The translations under genes were made by a program, and so were the position numbers. From Bifidobacterium catenulatum subsp. kashiwanohense JCM 15439 = DSM 21854 (GTDB lineage Bacteria > Actinomycetota > Actinomycetes > Actinomycetales > Bifidobacteriaceae), in contig NZ_AP012327.1 in NCBI RefSeq assembly GCF_001042615.1, positions 310,001 through 374,000 of the forward strand: a DNA stretch of 64,000 bases. The letters are read 5' to 3'. Of this stretch, positions 60,197 to 64,000 are shown piece by piece; the first letter of the stretch is position 1, and each line of letters opens with the position of its first letter. Under the pieces are notes generated by a model. The model was not told the DNA's origin. It saw only the letters and a list, made by a program, of their open reading frames with translations, and ran no database searches.

Positions 60197-60886
60197 ATGC
60201 AGCAGATCAACATCGTCATCTCAGGTTTCACCCCGTACGACGGCATCGACGTAAATCCAGCCGTACTCGTTCCCGAGGCGCTCGCCGAATATTGGAATGA
60301 TCCATCTCAATCCGTGGCGTTGTCTGACGATCTTCTGCAGGATGTTTCCATTAGCGTGACGACGGTGACGCTTCCGGTCAGTTTCGCCAATGCCTGGCCC
60401 ATGTTGCTGGATGCCATCGAACAGGCGAATCCCGATATTGTCATCGCCACCGGTTTGAAGCGGTCCGCCCGCGGCGTGCTGCTGGAGCGATGCGCCACGA
60501 ATCTGATGGATGCGGCCAAGCCTGACGCCGACAATGTGATTCCGCCGCGCCGTCCGATCAATCCAGAAGGTCCGGCAGCATATTGGACACGCTTGCCGTT
60601 GCGTTCGATTCTGCGCGATTTCGCCAAACATGAGATTCCCGCCGCGTTGAGTTCGGATGCGGGCACGTTCGTCTGCAATTCGCTGTTCTACCATCTACTC
60701 GACTGGTCTGCCGCGCAGGAAAAGCGCATTCTGTCGGGTTTCGTAAGCCTGCCGATCGTCAACGAGCAGCCACATCCGCAACATGGACTGTCGATCGCGC
60801 AGCAAATCGCCGCAGGTAACGATGTGATCCGCGAATCGGTGCGTTATTATCTGCAGCCGTCCTCAAGTGAGATTCTGCTCGGCTGA
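60197..60886 (+). CDS. pcp: Pyroglutamyl-peptidase I homologue lacking the catalytic His
   Basis: Family C15 cysteine peptidases remove N-terminal pyroglutamate. 229 residues with GFTPYDGIDVNP at the start, Glu97 in LLERCATN and Cys160 in DAGTFVCNSLFYH, matching two of the Glu-Cys-His triad. The third site, normally GF-I/V-H-x-P, reads SGFVSLP: Ser184 (codon AGC at 60746) replaces His. The next words, NEQPHPQHG, contain His residues that might stand in. So it may be inactive, altered in specificity, or use another His. Confidence 0.85.
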   Translation: MQQINIVISGFTPYDGIDVNPAVLVPEALAEYWNDPSQSVALSDDLLQDVSISVTTVTLPVSFANAWPMLLDAIEQANPDIVIATGLKRSARGVLLERCATNLMDAAKPDADNVIPPRRPINPEGPAAYWTRLPLRSILRDFAKHEIPAALSSDAGTFVCNSLFYHLLDWSAAQEKRILSGFVSLPIVNEQPHPQHGLSIAQQIAAGNDVIRESVRYYLQPSSSEILLG

Positions 60887-61034
60887 ACGGCGTCGGCGTT
60901 TCCTCGAACGATTTCTGTGCTCTCTGTGAGAATTATGCGACTGCCGTGTGCCGAACGTTTTTCCTGCGCTAAAGTTCAAGACGGATAGGCGCGGGCAAGA
61001 TGCGCGATGGAAGGGAATTCGTGAAAGGAATACC

Positions 61035-62513
61035 ATGGTTGAGCAGTTCCCAATCGTGTTGAGGGGGTACGACAAGGAAAGGGTCGATGAAGCGTTCGCT
61101 TCGGCTCAGGAGACGGTGGACCGTCTGCGTGAGCAGGTCAAGGCCGACGATCAGACCATCCTTGAACTGCAGGCACAGCTGCAGGAAGAGAAAAACAAGA
61201 AAGCCAACCCGAATTCGTTCGCATCTCTGGGCGCCAACGCGCAGCAGATGCTCGCCAGCGCGGAACAGACCAGCGCCGAGCTGCTTGACCGTGCCAAGAA
61301 AGACGCTTCCGCGGCACGCGCCACGGTGCAGCTTCAGGCCGAAACCCTGCTGAACAACGCCAAGCTCGACGCCAAGCGTATTCTCGACGAGGCCAAGGCC
61401 AAGGCTGAAGCGGTGCTGTCGAAGGCCAATAATGATGCCGGCACGCTGAAGTCCAACGCCCAGCGCGAAGCGGACCAGCTGCGTGGCGAAGCACAGAAGG
61501 CCGTGGTGGCGCAACGTCAGACCGTTGATCTGGAATTGACCAACTCCCGTGAGGAGCACGACAAGCGTCTCGCATCGGAGCGCGCCACGCAGGAGCGTGA
61601 GCTCTCCGATATGCGCGCCGAAGCCACCGAGCAGATCGCGGCGCAGCGCAAGAACGCCAATGACGAGATTAACCGCATGAAAAGCGAGACCAACGACCAG
61701 ATCGAATCCGCGTTGGCCGAAGCCAACAAGAAGCTGGCCGACGTGCGTGAGCAGGTGTCCAAGATGATGACGGACGCGCAGCGCCGTGCCTCGGAAATCA
61801 CGGATACCGCCAAAGCCAAGGCACAGGAGATCACCGACGAGGCCGAAGTGCATCGCACCAAGACCATCAGCCAGGTCAATGCCGAGGTGGAGCAGATCCG
61901 CGCCGACATTTCCGCCCAACAGGATGAGGCTACGAAGAAGGTCAACGAGCTGCTCGCCGACCTGAACGAACGCCGTGAAACCGCCAAGAAGCAGTCCGAA
62001 GAGCTGATTTCCGAAGCACAGCATACGCGCGATGAGGCCGAGGCATACGCTTCCGACAAGCGTGAGGCAGCCGACAAGCAGGCTGCCAGCATTCTCAAGC
62101 AGGCCGCCGAAGAGGCCGACGAGCAGATCAACGAGCGTCGTGAGGCAGCCAAGAGCGAGCTTGAAGGTGTGCAGCAGCGCATCGCCGACCTGCAGACCCG
62201 TGAGGCGCAGATCACGCAGCGTGTCAGTGAACTGCGTGCCATGTTTGCCAACGCGTTCTCCGGTTTCGGTGCGAACGGCCTGTCCGTGGTCAATTCCATC
62301 GACGGCGAACAGTATGAGTCCGCAGCTGAAGCTGAAACTCCGGCGGAATCGCACGACGAGAGCGGCGAAACTGTTGCGGGCGAACCGGAAGTGACCTTCG
62401 ACGAGGATGTTGTCTCCGACGAACAGCAGAATAATGACGACTTTGAAGAACCGTCCGAAGACGAGCAGTCTGACCAGGGCGAGGAAGCACAGGAGGAACA
62501 GAACAATGACTGA
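61035..62513 (+). CDS. DivIVA-like long coiled-coil protein
   Basis: 492 residues. A short N-terminal motif FPIVLRGYDKERVDEAFASA resembles the DivIVA membrane-curvature head (RGYD-x-x-x-VD). Residues about 25-420 are almost pure coiled coil with Ala/Glu/Lys/Gln heptads, and the last 65 or so are acidic (Glu/Asp-rich). In actinobacteria such proteins (Wag31/DivIVA, Scy, FilP) organise polar growth and chromosome or cell-wall machinery. ATG 61035 follows GAAAGGAATACC; the frame back to 60948 lacks a ribosome-binding site. Overlaps pepC by eight bases. Confidence 0.85.
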   Translation: MVEQFPIVLRGYDKERVDEAFASAQETVDRLREQVKADDQTILELQAQLQEEKNKKANPNSFASLGANAQQMLASAEQTSAELLDRAKKDASAARATVQLQAETLLNNAKLDAKRILDEAKAKAEAVLSKANNDAGTLKSNAQREADQLRGEAQKAVVAQRQTVDLELTNSREEHDKRLASERATQERELSDMRAEATEQIAAQRKNANDEINRMKSETNDQIESALAEANKKLADVREQVSKMMTDAQRRASEITDTAKAKAQEITDEAEVHRTKTISQVNAEVEQIRADISAQQDEATKKVNELLADLNERRETAKKQSEELISEAQHTRDEAEAYASDKREAADKQAASILKQAAEEADEQINERREAAKSELEGVQQRIADLQTREAQITQRVSELRAMFANAFSGFGANGLSVVNSIDGEQYESAAEAETPAESHDESGETVAGEPEVTFDEDVVSDEQQNNDDFEEPSEDEQSDQGEEAQEEQNND

Positions 62514-63846
62514 CATCACGCCGTTGAGCGCTGATGCATTGGCAACGCTGGTTGAGGATTTCGAAGCCAGCGACCACAACCGTATGGCCATGAACGCGGT
62601 CACCGCGGCGGGCATCAACAAGGTGGCGCGCAACTATGACCGCGCCCGCCTGATGCAGCGCAGGTTTTCCACCATTGTCGACAATGGTACCGCCACCCAT
62701 CAGGATCGTTCCGGCCGTTGCTGGCTGTTCAGCTCGCTGAACGTGGCCCGTTTCGTGGCCAAGAAGAACATGGGGCTGAAGGAATTCGAGTTCTCCCAGA
62801 ACTATGCCATGTACTACGACAAGCTCGAGCGCGTCAACTACTTCCTGCAGGATGTGGCTGAACTGGTGAAGGCCGGCGAGCCGTCCGACTCCCGCCTGAT
62901 CCAGCATCTGCTCGCCGACGTGATGGGCGACGGCGGTCAGTGGACCATGGCCATGAACGTATACAAGAAGTACGGTGCCGTTCCGAAGGATCTGTTCCCG
63001 GAAACCGAATCCTCCAAGAACACCGGCGAAATGAACGTGCAATTGCGTCGCCTGTTGCATACGGCCGTCGCGCACATGTATGCCGATCCGGCTTCGATCG
63101 AATCGGTGATCGCCGAAGCGACCGCCGCCGGCCACCGTATTCTGACGATTCACTTGGGCGAGCCGCCGAAGAGCTTCGACTGGGAGTGGACCGACAAGGA
63201 CGGCGAGTTCCACCGCGATGGTGAGATCACGCCTGTGGAATTCTGGCAGAAGTACGTCGGTTCCGCCGATTTGGAAAGCTACGTGTGCCTGGTCGACGAT
63301 CCTCGTCAGGAGCATGCGAAGGGCAAGAAGATCGGTATCGAGCACTTGGGTAATGTGGCCGGGGGAGACCCGACCGAATACCTGAACGTGCCGAACCAGT
63401 TCATGAAGGATTGCGTACGTCAGATTCTCGAAGAGCAGGGCATTCCAGTATGGTTCGGTGCCGACTGCCACCCGATGATGGATCGTGAAAACGGCGCTTG
63501 GGCCACTGATCTGTTCGAATACGGCAAGGTGTATGGTGTCGACTTCGATCTGAACAAGGAAGATCGCGTGCGTTTTGCCGATTCCGCGATGAACCACGCT
63601 ATGGCGTTCGTTGGCGTGGACGTTGCCGAAGACGGCACGACCACCCGTCGTTGGCGTGTGGAGAACTCTTGGGGCGACAAGATCGCAGACAAGGGCTACT
63701 TCACCATGAGCGATGATTGGTTCACCGAATACGTGTACGAGGTTGCCGTGCCGAAGGCGCTGCTCCCTGCCGAATATCAGGCCGCTCTTGACGAACCTGC
63801 CACCATGCTCCCCGCATGGGATCCGATGGGCGCTCTGGCTGACTGA
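62506..63846 (+). CDS. pepC: Aminopeptidase C (C1B, bleomycin hydrolase family)
   Basis: Intracellular cysteine aminopeptidase, 446 residues. Gln66 and Cys72 in HQDRSGRCWLFS; C-terminal His in SAMNHAMAFVG and Asn in VENSWGDK complete the papain-type set. Family members form hexamers and supply free amino acids from oligopeptides. Start ATG 62506 has AGGAGGAAC six bases upstream and overlaps the coiled-coil gene (ATG at 62506, its stop at 62511-62513), so translation is probably coupled. A strong hairpin follows. Confidence 0.94.
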   Translation: MTDITPLSADALATLVEDFEASDHNRMAMNAVTAAGINKVARNYDRARLMQRRFSTIVDNGTATHQDRSGRCWLFSSLNVARFVAKKNMGLKEFEFSQNYAMYYDKLERVNYFLQDVAELVKAGEPSDSRLIQHLLADVMGDGGQWTMAMNVYKKYGAVPKDLFPETESSKNTGEMNVQLRRLLHTAVAHMYADPASIESVIAEATAAGHRILTIHLGEPPKSFDWEWTDKDGEFHRDGEITPVEFWQKYVGSADLESYVCLVDDPRQEHAKGKKIGIEHLGNVAGGDPTEYLNVPNQFMKDCVRQILEEQGIPVWFGADCHPMMDRENGAWATDLFEYGKVYGVDFDLNKEDRVRFADSAMNHAMAFVGVDVAEDGTTTRRWRVENSWGDKIADKGYFTMSDDWFTEYVYEVAVPKALLPAEYQAALDEPATMLPAWDPMGALAD

Positions 63847-63870
63847 TACGTAAACCGACAAGCCGATTGA

Positions 63871-63930
63871 CGAATGCCGACTGCATGGGACTTCGCAAAA
63901 AGTCCAGCATGCAGTCGGCATTCGTGTTAT
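63871..63930 (+). terminator. Strong hairpin after pepC
   Basis: Perfect 16-bp stem CGAATGCCGACTGCAT (63871-63886) with ATGCAGTCGGCATTCG (63909-63924); the inner GGACTT/AAGTCC pair extends it. Followed by TGTTATT. The last 70 bases of the window hold nothing I can name. Confidence 0.85.
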
Positions 63931-64000
63931 TCCACTTTTATCCGTTAAGGTAACTTCGGTGATTATCATCCAAGCACAGTATGCATGAAGCAGGTATGCA

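Overview
The window is chromosomal DNA of a Bifidobacterium-like actinobacterium. Grounds for this: G+C near 60% by eye with strong codon bias; a single 3,109-residue type I fatty acid synthase next to a fused biotin carboxylase/biotin carrier and an acyl-CoA carboxyltransferase; a GpsI-type PNPase and an RNase E/G with Arg/Asp-rich tails; a GH13 amylosucrase-like enzyme; and ispD of the MEP pathway. Species is not decided; the B. adolescentis/catenulatum group is a guess. Almost everything is core genome. I saw no phage, transposase, rRNA or CRISPR.

Layout. 1-3,604: rph (cut by the window edge, minus strand), pncB and a FemAB-type cell-wall aminoacyltransferase. 3,730-4,330: tRNA-Thr, tRNA-Leu and a decayed tandem array of a 53-bp unit. 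4,380-14,651: an AEC transporter, pgi, rplS, lepB-rnhB, an ABC ATPase/permease pair, a second AEC carrier on the minus strand, and dapE. 15,101-23,119: RNase E/G, rplU-rpmA-obgE, proB and an aspartate aminotransferase. 23,346-25,881: tRNA-Trp-secE-nusG followed by rplK-rplA.

26,078-44,614 is a lipid module: a PucR-type regulator (minus strand), a large polytopic membrane protein, birA, bioY, accBC, accD, the giant fas gene and acpS. BioY imports biotin, BirA attaches it to AccBC, AccBC/AccD make malonyl-CoA, FAS-I uses it, and AcpS arms the FAS carrier domain. The acpS reading frame is broken by one base near its start, the most surprising observation in the window.

44,812-50,914: amylosucrase-like gene with a good promoter and operator-like repeats, tRNA-Gly, a small membrane protein, rpsO and pnp. 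51,091-56,438: lemA plus a DUF2207 membrane protein, then an AT-richer gene for a DUF234-type ATPase with a PD-(D/E)XK-like tail behind a large palindromic promoter (the most accessory-looking locus), then an aldo/keto reductase. 56,601-64,000: a U32 peptidase-family protein, a YfiH/PgeF protein, ispD, a pyroglutamyl-peptidase homologue lacking its catalytic His, a DivIVA-like coiled-coil protein and pepC.

No clear novel multi-gene system was found. The best leads are the acpS frameshift, the 53-bp array with an apparently inverted hairpin loop, the palindrome-controlled ATPase/nuclease-like gene, the His-less pyroglutamyl-peptidase and the matching Arg/Asp-rich tails of two RNA-decay enzymes.
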